Below, in pieces: positions 1 to 6,050 of a stretch of 20,537 nt of DNA. The first letter of the stretch is position 1. Each line of letters opens with the position of its first letter. This DNA is from a virus, in IMG/VR virus record IMGVR_UViG_3300021405_000053, positions 1-20,537 of that record. One strand, written 5' to 3'. A program made the translations under genes and the position numbers. The notes under the pieces were generated by a model. The model saw nothing but the letters and a program-made list of their open reading frames with translations. It searched no databases and was not told the origin of the DNA.

Positions 1-80
1 ACCTTCGCCCCCATCCGCTTGGCCGCCTTCAGCGCGCGGACGTAATCCTCCATCAGGGGCCCGTTGTGCTTAGTGGGCAT
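1..80 (-). CDS. Partial hypothetical protein running off the left edge
   Basis: Only the first 26 codons are present, read from ATG at 80 toward the window edge (MPTKHNGPLMED...). The start is supported by an AAGG ribosome site a few bases upstream and by an 11-base overlap with the end of the preceding gene, the packing used throughout this minus-strand block. The visible part is basic, with a lysine- and alanine-rich stretch. I do not recognise it. It is the most downstream visible member of the recombination/methylase operon. Confidence 0.5.
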   Translation of the reverse strand, partial: MPTKHNGPLMEDYVRALKAAKRMGAK

Positions 81-276
81 CAGTTGCCTTTTCGGCGAAC
101 ATATCGCCGGTTGGATGCTCAAGTTCGAAGAACCAGTCCTCGATGGCGTTCTGGATGGCTTGCGAGAGCGACCGGATTTGCGCCTCAGTCTCGCGTGGCT
201 GGATTTCAGCCAGGAAATAAAGGGCGAGACGCTCGCAGGCCGGATCATAGCTGAATTGGGGCTTGCGCAAGGTCAT
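70..276 (-). CDS. Small hypothetical phage protein (68 aa)
   Basis: The start is ATG at 276 ([11 protein letters not shown]), chosen because GGAGG lies 6 bases upstream; an in-frame upstream extension to 297 lacks such a site. The protein is acidic overall, with a likely helical middle (SLSQAIQNAIEDWFFELEHP) and no Cys motif, signal peptide or membrane segment. Its start overlaps the last codons of the methyltransferase gene by 4 bases, so translation is probably coupled. I do not recognise the family. By position it belongs to the early nuclease/methylase operon. Confidence 0.55.
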   Translation of the reverse strand: MTLRKPQFSYDPACERLALYFLAEIQPRETEAQIRSLSQAIQNAIEDWFFELEHPTGDMFAEKATDAH

Positions 277-1196
277 GAAATAGCCTCCATGGCGCACTCG
301 ACGAAGGCCCGCGCCACCGGCAGGACTACGGCGTTGCCGTATCCTCGGAGCATTCCGGTTCTGGACATGCCTTCGTAGGGGCCGCCCGATCCCAGATGGA
401 AGGCAGACCCATCAACCAGCGGGAATGACTGGGGCTCAATTGGCCGCCATTTGCCGTCGCGGCAGAAGATCCAGTCAGCATCCGACCAGAAGCAGTCAGG
501 CGGGCGGGGCCGACCAATTGGACGGTCGTCGAGAGCATCTTCTGCTTCGTGCCCAAGTTCGGATTGGCGGCCTTCTGTTTCGCGTTCAGGCGTTCCCACT
601 CTTCGGGAGCCATGTCGTTCTCGGAGGCGCTCGGCGTCGGCCAGCCCGCCAGTCGCGCCATCCCGCTCAAGGGCGTCGGCCATCCAGAAAAGCCGGTACC
701 TGAGGTGCGGAGCGCCGAGGCCGCAAGCTGGCAGGATGGCGGTCCCGACGGCATATCCGCTGGCCTCCAGGTCGTGGCGAACAGCCGCCATCCACTCCCG
801 CCCATCCTGGCTCGCAACCTGCTCTCCAAGGATCGTTGCAGGGCGGCGCTCGGCGATGAGGCGGTGAAAAGCGGGCCAGAGGTGTCGTTGGTCGACATGG
901 CCTTTTCGCTGTCCAGCCGCCGAAAGCGGCTGACATGGACATGACCCGGTGAAGAGCGGCCTTGCGAGCCGCCGGTTGCTCGCCTGCTCGGCTTCAGCGA
1001 CGGCTCTGGCCCAGACGCCGATCCCAGCGAAGAAGTGGAGCTCGTCGCATCCGGCGAGGTCATCTCCCCGAACATCGACAATTGACCGTTCATCGACCAC
1101 TCCATCGGGGATTTCGCCCAGCGCGATCAGGTTGCGCAGCCACGCCGCCGCGTGAGGCTCGATCTCATTGTAGAGGGCGGCGGCCTCAATGGGCAT
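273..1196 (-). CDS. C5-cytosine DNA methyltransferase (Dcm-like)
   Basis: This 307-aa protein is predicted to transfer a methyl group from S-adenosylmethionine to C5 of cytosine. The motifs are in family order: FFAGIG near residues 55-60 (AdoMet binding), GSCPCQP at 84-90 with catalytic Cys88, GEQVAS at 124-129 in place of the usual [11 protein letters not shown] at 164-171 (RxR) and RGYGNAVV at 284-291. The stretch between about 172 and 240 is the likely target-recognition region. ATG 1196 has GGAGG 6 bases upstream; ATG 1247, overlapping the previous stop, is a possible longer start. No partner restriction enzyme is recognisable, so protection of phage DNA from host restriction, or regulation, is more likely than a full R-M system. 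A second ORF runs through most of this gene in another frame. Confidence 0.9.
   Translation of the reverse strand: MPIEAAALYNEIEPHAAAWLRNLIALGEIPDGVVDERSIVDVRGDDLAGCDELHFFAGIGVWARAVAEAEQASNRRLARPLFTGSCPCQPLSAAGQRKGHVDQRHLWPAFHRLIAERRPATILGEQVASQDGREWMAAVRHDLEASGYAVGTAILPACGLGAPHLRYRLFWMADALERDGATGGLADAERLRERHGSRRVGTPERETEGRQSELGHEAEDALDDRPIGRPRPPDCFWSDADWIFCRDGKWRPIEPQSFPLVDGSAFHLGSGGPYEGMSRTGMLRGYGNAVVLPVARAFVECAMEAIS
326..1093 (-). CDS. Candidate overlapping gene inside the methyltransferase gene (255 aa, other frame, same strand)
   Basis: The frame is open for 255 codons within the methyltransferase gene. ATG 1093 ([10 protein letters not shown]) has GGAG 6 bases upstream. The product is rich in Ser, Pro, Thr and Ala. 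It carries a repeated GWPTP motif (about 138-141 and 150-154), a segment [13 protein letters not shown] (85-97) and a C-terminal [18 protein letters not shown] (218-235). From memory, these features match a phage/prophage family of hypothetical proteins with N-terminal MN.QLSLFGE, GWPTP repeats and HSRWLMG. If so, both frames are conserved at one locus. The alternative is a long shadow frame repeatedly called as a gene in GC-rich genomes. No function can be assigned. Confidence 0.45.
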   Translation of the reverse strand: MNGQLSMFGEMTSPDATSSTSSLGSASGPEPSLKPSRRATGGSQGRSSPGHVHVSRFRRLDSEKAMSTNDTSGPLFTASSPSAALQRSLESRLRARMGGSGWRLFATTWRPADMPSGPPSCQLAASALRTSGTGFSGWPTPLSGMARLAGWPTPSASENDMAPEEWERLNAKQKAANPNLGTKQKMLSTTVQLVGPARLTASGRMLTGSSAATANGGQLSPSHSRWLMGLPSIWDRAAPTKACPEPECSEDTATP

Positions 1197-1243
1197 TGTA
1201 GGCCTCCAGGGCGGCCCGTAGCAGCAATCGGGCGCGGGTGGGC

Positions 1244-1471
1244 TCATCCGCCCCCGCCGCCGTCGAGATCGGCCTGGGCGAGGCCCGGCAGGGCGATGTC
1301 GGGCCATGTTAATTTTTTCTCCCTGGTTTGAGGCGTGGGAAAACGCACCGTTTGACGCGCCACGCCGCACCGCTGGGGTTGGGGGTAATACCAGCGCGAA
1401 TAGTGGTGGCAGGCCGACGCCTCGGTCGGCAGCAGCAGCCCGGCGGCGAGCATGATCGTCAGCGACAGCAT
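1244..1471 (-). CDS. Small exported Cys-containing protein (75 aa)
   Basis: Starting at ATG 1471, the protein opens with a hydrophobic stretch and a classical cleavage context (LLLPTEASA then CHHYSRWYYP, about residues 11-30), so it is probably secreted across the inner membrane. Because Cys21 follows the Ala, a lipoprotein is conceivable, although the LxxC box is imperfect (EASAC). The mature part has two Cys residues (21 and 35), many aromatic residues and a Gly-rich tail. It overlaps a tiny membrane-peptide ORF upstream and ends in an ATGA that could couple to a longer methyltransferase start. The role is unknown; exclusion or lysis-related functions are possible but unproven. The frame is open further upstream (ATG at 1579 or 1576), so the start is not certain. 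Confidence 0.55.
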   Translation of the reverse strand: MLSLTIMLAAGLLLPTEASACHHYSRWYYPQPQRCGVARQTVRFPTPQTREKKLTWPDIALPGLAQADLDGGGGG

Positions 1472-1557
1472 CCATCGGGATTGATCCCGATGATGACCAA
1501 CGCTAGCGCCAGGGCGAGCATCGCAATGATGAATTGAGGATCTTCGAACGGATGCAT
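1459..1557 (-). CDS. Tiny predicted membrane peptide (32 aa)
   Basis: ATG 1557 is preceded by a strong GAGGAGG site with a suitable gap. The 32 residues contain one hydrophobic span (FIIAMLALALALVIIGI, about residues 9-25) and end NPDGCCR. The 3' end overlaps the start of the exported 75-aa protein by 13 bases in a different frame. The strong ribosome site and the membrane span favour a real gene, but it is too short for family recognition. The pair of overlapping membrane and exported ORFs superficially resembles spanin or exclusion gene pairs; no spanin-specific feature is visible. Confidence 0.45.
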   Translation of the reverse strand: MHPFEDPQFIIAMLALALALVIIGINPDGCCR

Positions 1558-1575
1558 CGTCAATCCTCCTCGACA

Positions 1576-1923
1576 TCATTCGAACTCCTGCTTGATGCCG
1601 TAGCGCCGGGCCAGCTCGGTCGGTCCTCGGCCGACGACGCGGTGTTCCTTCTTGAGGCGCTTCATCTTGGCGATCTCGAACACGTCGCGCCGCGTTTTGA
1701 CGTCGTGGCACTTGAGGCAGAGCAACTTGCCATCGTCTGCCGAGAGCGCGGGCCGGTTGTCGTTGACCGGCTGCACGCCTTCGGGGACGCAATGGTCGAT
1801 CTCGTAGTCGGCCCGCGTCGGGCATTCGGCGCCGCACTCCTCGCACCACCTGCGGCCGGTCATGTCAGTCGCGCGGCGCTCGATGGCGCGCTGGCTGGCG
1901 GCCGAGAACGAGATGCGGATCAT
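1576..1923 (-). CDS. HNH endonuclease-like protein (115 aa)
   Basis: The pattern is that of a small HNH nuclease with a zinc-binding frame: C27-x2-C30, then DYEIDHCVPEG (39-49) with the Asp-His of the first HNH strand, then LLCLKCHDVKT (67-77) giving the second Cys pair and the terminal His. A basic C-terminal tail (KMKRLKKEHR) could bind DNA. ATG 1923 overlaps the upstream stop as ATGA and has a G-rich ribosome site. Family members nick or cut DNA, some acting in packaging and others as homing enzymes. Here it lies within the early recombination block, far from the terminase, so a recombination or host-DNA role is as likely as packaging. Confidence 0.8.
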   Translation of the reverse strand: MIRISFSAASQRAIERRATDMTGRRWCEECGAECPTRADYEIDHCVPEGVQPVNDNRPALSADDGKLLCLKCHDVKTRRDVFEIAKMKRLKKEHRVVGRGPTELARRYGIKQEFE

Positions 1924-2129
1924 GTTCCCCCCACATCTGGGCAGAGCCATCGCGCCAAGTCGTGGAGGCAATATCCACACACCAGCAGACCGTTTTCTCG
2001 CCGCTCTTCGTTGCCCCTCCCGGCGGGTTGGGGCTGGACCGCGCAAATCATCAGGACCCCCCAGCCGGTTTGATCATCGATCTTGCGGTCGCATCGTTCG
2101 CAGAGCGCCGGGAATGGCGGGTAGCTCAT
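1920..2129 (-). CDS. Small four-cysteine (zinc-ribbon-like) protein (69 aa)
   Basis: Cysteine pairs C10-x2-C13 and C51-x2-C54 suggest one zinc-binding ribbon; extra Cys residues occur at 29 and 63. The intervening segment is Gly/Arg-rich (QPQPAGRGNEERRENG). The gene is linked to its neighbours by ATGA overlaps at both ends. It could bind nucleic acid or be a structural zinc protein. I do not recognise a named family. Confidence 0.6.
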   Translation of the reverse strand: MSYPPFPALCERCDRKIDDQTGWGVLMICAVQPQPAGRGNEERRENGLLVCGYCLHDLARWLCPDVGGT

Positions 2130-2347
2130 GCCGCCCCCCGCCGCGCCCGTCGCGTCTCGGCGCCCTTGGCGTATGAACGCTCCTGCTGGCGCTCATAGCC
2201 CTCACAAACCAGAAGGATTGCCTCGCGCACACGATCCGGCAAATCGGCCAACCAGATCAGGATCGGCGCTCCAAGCTCATCCTTCGGCGTTGCCGGGCCA
2301 AGCTCATCAACCTTTCGGCGCAGGCTCTCTGCCCAAGTCTCTTTCAT
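2126..2347 (-). CDS. Small hypothetical protein (73 aa)
   Basis: ATG 2347 overlaps the upstream stop as ATGA, and the stop overlaps the next start the same way. The protein is predicted mostly helical (MKETWAESLRRKVDELG... WLADLPDRVREAILLVCEGYE) with a basic Arg/Ala tail. There is no Cys cluster or membrane span. I do not recognise it; only the operon packing and codon pattern support it as a gene. Confidence 0.55.
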   Translation of the reverse strand: MKETWAESLRRKVDELGPATPKDELGAPILIWLADLPDRVREAILLVCEGYERQQERSYAKGAETRRARRGAA

Positions 2348-2844
2348 GCCGCCCCCCGGAGCCGCTCAGGCTCGACGCCGATCAGGTTCGCGATCCAGCC
2401 CAGGATGTCGGCCTTGGAGGCCTCGAACTCGGCCTTCAGCATCCGGTCGAGGCCATGCATGCGTTGGCTGCGCGCCTTCTGCACGATGACGGTCGAGCCC
2501 CGCACGACGACGCGGGCGAACTCATCCTCGCCCCTGGCGTAGGCGGCCACGCGCGCCGCCGCCGCCCGGCTCCCGCAATCGATGATCGCCTCTCGATGCC
2601 AGCCGGTGGCGATCAGCGCCGCCTTGCGCAGATGCTCGGACGTCGGGAATGTCTCGGCCATGGCTTCGGGCAGGTTGGCCCAGGCCTCGGCGATCCAGGC
2701 GAACTGCTGCTGGTGGGAGGCCCAGCTCCGCTCGGACACCTCGTCGAGCCAGTACCGGCGGCCGATCACGAACGCCTTGTCGGCGGCCTTCGGCCTCGCC
2801 GGGATCATCGCTTCGCCGTTCCAGACAAAGGCCATCATGCTCAT
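2344..2844 (-). CDS. Conserved phage protein of unknown function (166 aa)
   Basis: ATG 2844 (MSMMAFVWNGEAM) is chosen over the longer frame because it overlaps the upstream HNH gene stop as ATGA. The sequence resembles, from memory, a family in alphaproteobacterial prophages with the pattern FVWxGExMxPxxxxxADxxFVxGxxYxL, then an ASH motif (42-44), an F/WxAL/IxEAWxNLPE segment (49-60) and FPTxEHLRKxAL (66-77). The second half has VARVVV-like beta strands followed by an F.ASKADIL helix (140-148). The family lies near recombination genes in such phages, which suggests DNA metabolism. No catalytic residues are obvious. Confidence 0.7.
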   Translation of the reverse strand: MSMMAFVWNGEAMIPARPKAADKAFVIGRRYWLDEVSERSWASHQQQFAWIAEAWANLPEAMAETFPTSEHLRKAALIATGWHREAIIDCGSRAAAARVAAYARGEDEFARVVVRGSTVIVQKARSQRMHGLDRMLKAEFEASKADILGWIANLIGVEPERLRGAA

Positions 2845-3173
2845 AGGCCCATCTTGTGAAGGTCGAGGTGGTGCTTGCGGCAAAGCCACACGACGTTGAG
2901 CGGCTCGCCGTAGTCGGGGTGATGCATCTCGGCGTCGTCGGCGTCGCACACGAAGCACGGCTCCCGCGTCAATTTGCCGCGCTTCAGATATTCTTTGGCG
3001 TAGGATCGGGCGTTGTCCTTGCGCCGCTGCTCAGCGTTCATCGGATGTGTCTTGCGCCATTCGCGCATGTAGGCGCGATGGTACGCGCGCTTCGCCTCGC
3101 GCCCTATTTCATATGAAATAGGGTCAGCCTGGATCGGCTCGCCTCTCTCATTTGTGAACTGGAAACCTTGCAT
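2841..3173 (-). CDS. HNH-type zinc-finger endonuclease-like protein (110 aa)
   Basis: The C-terminal half has the HNH/treble-clef pattern: C73-x2-C76, then EMHHPDYGEPLNVVWLCRKHHLDLH (residues 82-106), with His84/His85, C98 and the closing His residues. The N-terminal half is basic and carries YHRAYMREWR (31-40), a Y-x-R-x-Y-M-R element that recurs in two other proteins of this window. Start ATG 3173 has only a weak ribosome site; it begins 5 bases after a tiny ORF that follows the exonuclease gene. Family members bind or cut DNA. Its place next to YqaJ and ERF favours a role in phage DNA recombination. Confidence 0.75.
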   Translation of the reverse strand: MQGFQFTNERGEPIQADPISYEIGREAKRAYHRAYMREWRKTHPMNAEQRRKDNARSYAKEYLKRGKLTREPCFVCDADDAEMHHPDYGEPLNVVWLCRKHHLDLHKMGL

Positions 3174-3178
3174 GGGTT

Positions 3179-3226
3179 TCAGCCGGGCTTAATGGTTTCT
3201 GGCTGGGCTTTTGGGGCGATCATCAT
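3179..3226 (-). CDS. Candidate minigene between the exonuclease and HNH genes (15 aa)
   Basis: ATG 3226 overlaps the exonuclease stop as ATGA and encodes MMIAPKAQPETIKPG before TGA, leaving 5 bases to the HNH start. It fills the gap between the two genes exactly, so it could hand ribosomes from one gene to the next or be a functional micro-peptide. It is too short to judge by composition and may be chance. Confidence 0.3.
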   Translation of the reverse strand: MMIAPKAQPETIKPG

Positions 3227-3864
3227 GCCGCCATCGCGTAGCGGCGTGAGAGCTTGTCGACCTTCGCCTCCAGCTCCCTGATGAAGATCGTGATCTCGCG
3301 CTCGAGCGCGGCGATGAGCGCAGCGTCGCGATGGACGCGCTTGATCCAGAGCTGCATCGCGGGCGGGAAGTCGGGGTTGTACGAGACGTAGTCACACCAG
3401 GGGCTCACGGCGCAGGCCATCTGCCACTGCATCTGCACGGTGTAGTCGTTGCTGATCGTCTCGGTGAGCAGCGTGTCGAGATGCGCTGCGGGCTCTGGGC
3501 ATTTGATCTCGATCAAGCCCCCTATCGCCGTGCCGCCGGGCTGCAAGACATAGCCATCGGGCGAGGCGTGCGAGCCCTTGACGGTGAGGTGCGAGACGAG
3601 GCCCACCTGCTCGACCTCGACGCCGCGCACCATCTGGTAGAGCAGGCGCGCTTCAGGCTCGCGCTCGACCCCCCTCAGCATGGCGGCGCTCTTGAACTTC
3701 TCGAACGGCGTGTTGGTCAGGCGCTCAAGCACCTTTTCCGCCATCAGGCTGTCGCGATCCGCGCTGTAGCCGCCCGACTTGATGCGGCGCACGACGCGCG
3801 GCGCATCGGACGCGCCTATCGAACCGCAGCGCGCTTGGCGCCACTCCTCACTGCCCTGGAGCAT
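3223..3864 (-). CDS. YqaJ/lambda-exonuclease-family recombinase (213 aa)
   Basis: This is predicted to be a 5'-3' double-strand DNA exonuclease that generates 3' single strands for the adjacent annealing protein. Visible elements are GSEEWRQARCGSIGASDA (4-21), GVEREPEAR (65-73), SPDGYV (101-106) with Asp103, and GLIEIKCP (116-123) with the E119-x-K121 of the PD-(D/E)XK core. The Y-TVQMQWQMA segment (141-150) is the conserved glutamine helix. Length fits the family. ATG 3864 lies 17 bases inside the end of the annealing gene. With ERF it forms a two-component recombination system of the lambda Red type. Confidence 0.9.
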   Translation of the reverse strand: MLQGSEEWRQARCGSIGASDAPRVVRRIKSGGYSADRDSLMAEKVLERLTNTPFEKFKSAAMLRGVEREPEARLLYQMVRGVEVEQVGLVSHLTVKGSHASPDGYVLQPGGTAIGGLIEIKCPEPAAHLDTLLTETISNDYTVQMQWQMACAVSPWCDYVSYNPDFPPAMQLWIKRVHRDAALIAALEREITIFIRELEAKVDKLSRRYAMAA

Positions 3865-4651
3865 TCTTGCGCCCCTTCTCTGCCTTGGCGAGGTCGAGGA
3901 CCTGCTTCGCCCGCGTGTACTGATCGACGTTCATGTCGATCACGCTCTCGACGCCGACGAGCTTGAGCAGCGTCGCTTGGCTGCGGCCGGTGTCGTCGAT
4001 GAGCTTCTGCAGCTCGTTGGCCTGCTCGATGCTGATCTTGGGCGAGGCCTCGCTCTGGCCATCGTTGTCGCGCCCGGCGGCGAGGCCCAGCGCCTGCTTG
4101 AGCGTGGCGCGCTGCATGAAGGTGATGGTCGAGGTGACGGCTTGGTTCGCGCTCTTCTGGCCGCTCGTATCCTCGACGCCGTCCTGGGGGAACTCTTCGC
4201 TGTAGCCGTCGGCGTGGCTGAAGATGCAGGTGACGGTGATCTTGGCGCCGTTCTGCGTCACGCGATGGGAGTAGCTCAAGCCGTGCTTGGCGAGGATCGG
4301 GTCGACGACCTGAGTGATGTCGAACAGGTCCTCGTACTTGTAACTGGTGCGCCCGCGCCCATCCTTGTGAGGATAGTCGACGAGGCGTGTCTTGATGATC
4401 GGCGGCAGCTCGCCCTTCGCCTTGGCCTTCGCATCGAGGTAGGCGCGCTTGGCGGCGCGGTCCTCTTCGTCGTGCCGCGCCTTAAGCAGCCGGTCGAACA
4501 CTTCAAGGTTCAGCGCGGGATTGGTGGCGAGCCGCTCGATCACTGCGAGCAGGCCGCCGCCCTCGGTGGCCGAAGAGGGGGGTCCTGGGTCCGAGGGCGG
4601 CGCAGCGACCGACTGGTAAGGGACCCCGGCCGCTGGCTGATTATCGCTCAT
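3848..4651 (-). CDS. erf: ERF-family single-strand annealing protein (267 aa)
   Basis: This is a phage recombinase that anneals complementary single strands, working with the exonuclease encoded just downstream. The core (about 35-200) shows a Lys/Asp-rich helix LLKARHDEEDRAAKRAYLDA (55-74), the PPIIKTRLVDYP strand (83-94), YKYEDLFDITQVVDPIL.KHGLSYSHR (105-130) and the family signature AVTSTITFMQRATLKQALGL followed by GRDNDG (171-198). The N-terminus is Pro/Ser-rich and probably disordered; the C-terminus adds a helical extension (205-260). ATG 4651 is preferred over ATG 4663 because AGGG sits at the right distance. It is the first gene transcribed leftward from the operator array at 4744-4798. 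Confidence 0.88.
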   Translation of the reverse strand: MSDNQPAAGVPYQSVAAPPSDPGPPSSATEGGGLLAVIERLATNPALNLEVFDRLLKARHDEEDRAAKRAYLDAKAKAKGELPPIIKTRLVDYPHKDGRGRTSYKYEDLFDITQVVDPILAKHGLSYSHRVTQNGAKITVTCIFSHADGYSEEFPQDGVEDTSGQKSANQAVTSTITFMQRATLKQALGLAAGRDNDGQSEASPKISIEQANELQKLIDDTGRSQATLLKLVGVESVIDMNVDQYTRAKQVLDLAKAEKGRKNAPGQ

Positions 4652-4697
4652 CTGGTCCCTCATGCAAAGACCGAAGGTTGTCCCCCCGCCATCTGGC

Positions 4698-4711
4698 CGT
4701 CAACGTTTAAC
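4698..4711. promoter_or_regulatory. Degenerate operator copy near the leftward promoter
   Basis: The right half matches the repeated operator (AACGTTTAAC) while the left half differs. On the minus strand it contains TTGACG (4703-4698), a reasonable -35 element for leftward transcription into erf; the matching -10 is unclear. The overlap suggests, without proving, repression of the erf operon at this site. Confidence 0.4.
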
Positions 4712-4743
4712 ACAACTTTCTTCCACAAGTATTCGCACTATCT

Positions 4744-4757
4744 GTTAGACGTTTAAC
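4744..4757. promoter_or_regulatory. Operator copy 1, GTTAGACGTTTAAC
   Basis: A 14-base near-palindrome (GTTA-n-ACGT-n-TAAC) extended by CT/AG on the flanks. It is the first of three in the region between the divergent erf and regulator genes. Identical copies occur at 4763, 13539, 13584 and 14005. Confidence 0.75.
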
Positions 4758-4762
4758 AGGAT

Positions 4763-4776
4763 GTTAGACGTTTAAC
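4763..4776. promoter_or_regulatory. Operator copy 2, GTTAGACGTTTAAC
   Basis: Identical to the copy at 4744. Its start lies 19 bases after the first and 22 before the third, so the sites fall at roughly two-turn intervals, as expected for cooperative binding of repressor dimers. Confidence 0.75.
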
Positions 4777-4784
4777 ACCTATCT

Positions 4785-4798
4785 GTTAGACGTTTTAC
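4785..4798. promoter_or_regulatory. Operator copy 3, GTTAGACGTTTTAC
   Basis: One base differs from the consensus in the right arm, which may make this the weakest site of the array. It lies about 15 bases upstream of a TATACA sequence (4813-4818) that could be a rightward -10 element. Confidence 0.7.
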
Positions 4799-4874
4799 CG
4801 CTGGTACGTAGGTATACAAGTTGGCCCATGGCCATGCATACTTGAGTTATCTTGTGGATGGCGCGGATCTAGTC

Positions 4875-4904
4875 TTGACGAAATATCCGGCGGTGCGGCA
4901 TGTT
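4875..4904 (+). promoter_or_regulatory. Putative promoter giving a leaderless regulator mRNA
   Basis: TTGACG (4875-4880) is a good -35. CATGTT (4899-4904), 18 bases on, is a weak -10. This would place the transcription start at or within a base or two of ATG 4911. There is no purine-rich ribosome site before 4911, so a leaderless message is plausible, as for lambda cI from PRM. The call rests on sequence inspection only. Confidence 0.4.
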
Positions 4905-4910
4905 GTCCCT

Positions 4911-5219
4911 ATGCCCAAGCCGCACACACGCCTGCCGCGTAGGCCTCCCCTCCTGGAGCTGATCCGCGTGCGGCGGATGAAGTACCCGCACATGATGCAG
5001 GTGGACTTCGCCAAGAGGCTGGGGATCACCCGCCTGCACATGACCGCGATTGAGATGGGCCGCCGCACGCCGTCGACCGAGCTGGCTCTGCGCTGGCTGT
5101 CGCTGCTCGCGCCTCAAGCCCGGCTCGACATGTTCGGGCCGTTGCCGGTGATCGAGCAGCGCCTCGACCTGCTCAAGCAACTTCAGAAATTCTCTCCAAA
5201 GAGCCGCAAAGCAGCCTGA
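4911..5219 (+). CDS. HTH transcriptional regulator, Cro/CI-like (102 aa)
   Basis: The helix-turn-helix spans roughly residues 30-58: MQVDFAKRLGITRLHMTAIEMGRRTPS, the layout of XRE/Cro-family phage regulators. A longer frame opens at TTG 4821, but ATG 4911 (MPKPHTRLPRRPP) fits better: the domain is complete from there and a TTGACG promoter sits just upstream. The C-terminal third (LDMFGPLPVIEQRLDLLKQLQKF) may be a dimerisation helix. It is divergent from erf with three operator copies between them, so it is a leading candidate for the repressor that binds GTTAGACGTTTAAC. The HTH protein at 13618 is the rival. Confidence 0.75.
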   Translation: MPKPHTRLPRRPPLLELIRVRRMKYPHMMQVDFAKRLGITRLHMTAIEMGRRTPSTELALRWLSLLAPQARLDMFGPLPVIEQRLDLLKQLQKFSPKSRKAA

Positions 5220-5229
5220 GGGGCGTCCG

Positions 5230-5586
5230 ATGGCGCGGAAACGTAAGAGATTTACGCCGTCTGAAGATGACATCACCGCCGCCGTCGTCGATCACTGGAA
5301 GCTCCTCGGCGTCCCCGGCTCCCTGGTCGCCTCGATCCCCAACAAGCGCGCCTTCGGCCAGCCGGGCCTGAGGCGCGGCCTCGCCGATCTCCTCGTCCTC
5401 GCGCCCGACCTCCCCGTCGGCTTCATCGAACTCAAGCGCGACGAGGACAGCGACGTCAGCGACGCGCAGCGCGACTTCAGTCGCTTATGCGCCGGGCTCG
5501 CGATCCCCTACGCGATCTGCGTCGGTCGCGACGAGCCGATCCGCCTGCTTGAGGCCTGGGGCGTCGTGCGGAGGGCCGCCGCATGA
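5230..5586 (+). CDS. VRR-NUC domain nuclease (118 aa)
   Basis: A stand-alone VRR-NUC (PD-(D/E)XK superfamily) phage protein. It shows E12 in the first helix, IPNKRAFGQPGLRRG-LADLL with Asp53 (36-55), FIELKRDEDSD with E67-x-K69, and the VSDAQRDF helix with Gln80. Family length is about 90-150 aa. Such proteins are thought to cleave branched or structured DNA during recombination or replication. ATG 5230 has GAGGGG upstream, and the stop overlaps the next gene as ATGA, so the two nuclease-like proteins are probably co-translated. Confidence 0.85.
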   Translation: MARKRKRFTPSEDDITAAVVDHWKLLGVPGSLVASIPNKRAFGQPGLRRGLADLLVLAPDLPVGFIELKRDEDSDVSDAQRDFSRLCAGLAIPYAICVGRDEPIRLLEAWGVVRRAAA

Positions 5587-6050
5587 GCGACACGCGCGAC
5601 AGCGACCGCGTCACCTTCAACGGCGACGGCAAGTTCGACTTCCAGCTCAATCGCGCGCTGGTCGACGAACATCGGCTCGCGCGCCTCCTGCTCGACGGCA
5701 AGTTCGAACACAAGTGCGAGCGTCATCAGCCGTGGGACTTCGGCAACATTTGCATCGAGACGGCCTGGAATGGCCGACCGTCGGGCATCATGACGACCGA
5801 GGCGAGCGTCTGGGCGCAGGAGTTGAAGCACCGCGACGAGACCATCATGACGATGCTCTTTCCAGTCCCGGTATTGCGCAGGCTAACGCGTTATTTCGAG
5901 AACGATCCGGTCTGCAACAACCGCTTCCGGGGCGGCGGCGACGGCGGCCTCTCCGACGGCGTCAAATTGCCCATCGGCCCGCTGCGCCACTGGGGCAGGA
6001 TCGTCCAGGAAATGGAAATGCTGGAGTTCGCCAGGGAGGTGCTGAAGTAA
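5583..6050 (+). CDS. PD-(D/E)XK nuclease-like phage protein (155 aa)
   Basis: The middle has a restriction-enzyme-fold pattern: FEHKCERHQPWDFGNICIET (41-60) with E42-x-K44 and E59, followed by NGRPSGIMTTEASVWAQEL (63-81). I recall this arrangement (E.K.D...TGN..IE....G.PSGI.TTEA..W) in phage Holliday-junction or endonuclease-like proteins. The usual EVK is EHK here and the upstream Asp is not certain, so activity is unproven. The C-terminal part (FRGGGDGGLSDGVKLPI) is shared with the same family from memory. It is coupled to the VRR-NUC gene by ATGA. Confidence 0.6.
   Translation: MSDTRDSDRVTFNGDGKFDFQLNRALVDEHRLARLLLDGKFEHKCERHQPWDFGNICIETAWNGRPSGIMTTEASVWAQELKHRDETIMTMLFPVPVLRRLTRYFENDPVCNNRFRGGGDGGLSDGVKLPIGPLRHWGRIVQEMEMLEFAREVLK

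Noticed and set aside
1197-1316. Third-frame segment reading [18 protein letters not shown] ahead of the methylase
   Set aside because: It looks protein-like but has no start codon after the preceding in-frame stop, so it may be a remnant rather than a gene.
2128-2859. 243-codon plus-strand ORF
   Set aside because: It is antisense to two or more overlapped minus-strand genes with ribosome sites; composition is typical of a GC-rich shadow frame.
3331-4756. Long plus-strand ORFs of 211 and 325 codons
   Set aside because: Both lie opposite the well-supported YqaJ and ERF genes and have no coupled start or family features.
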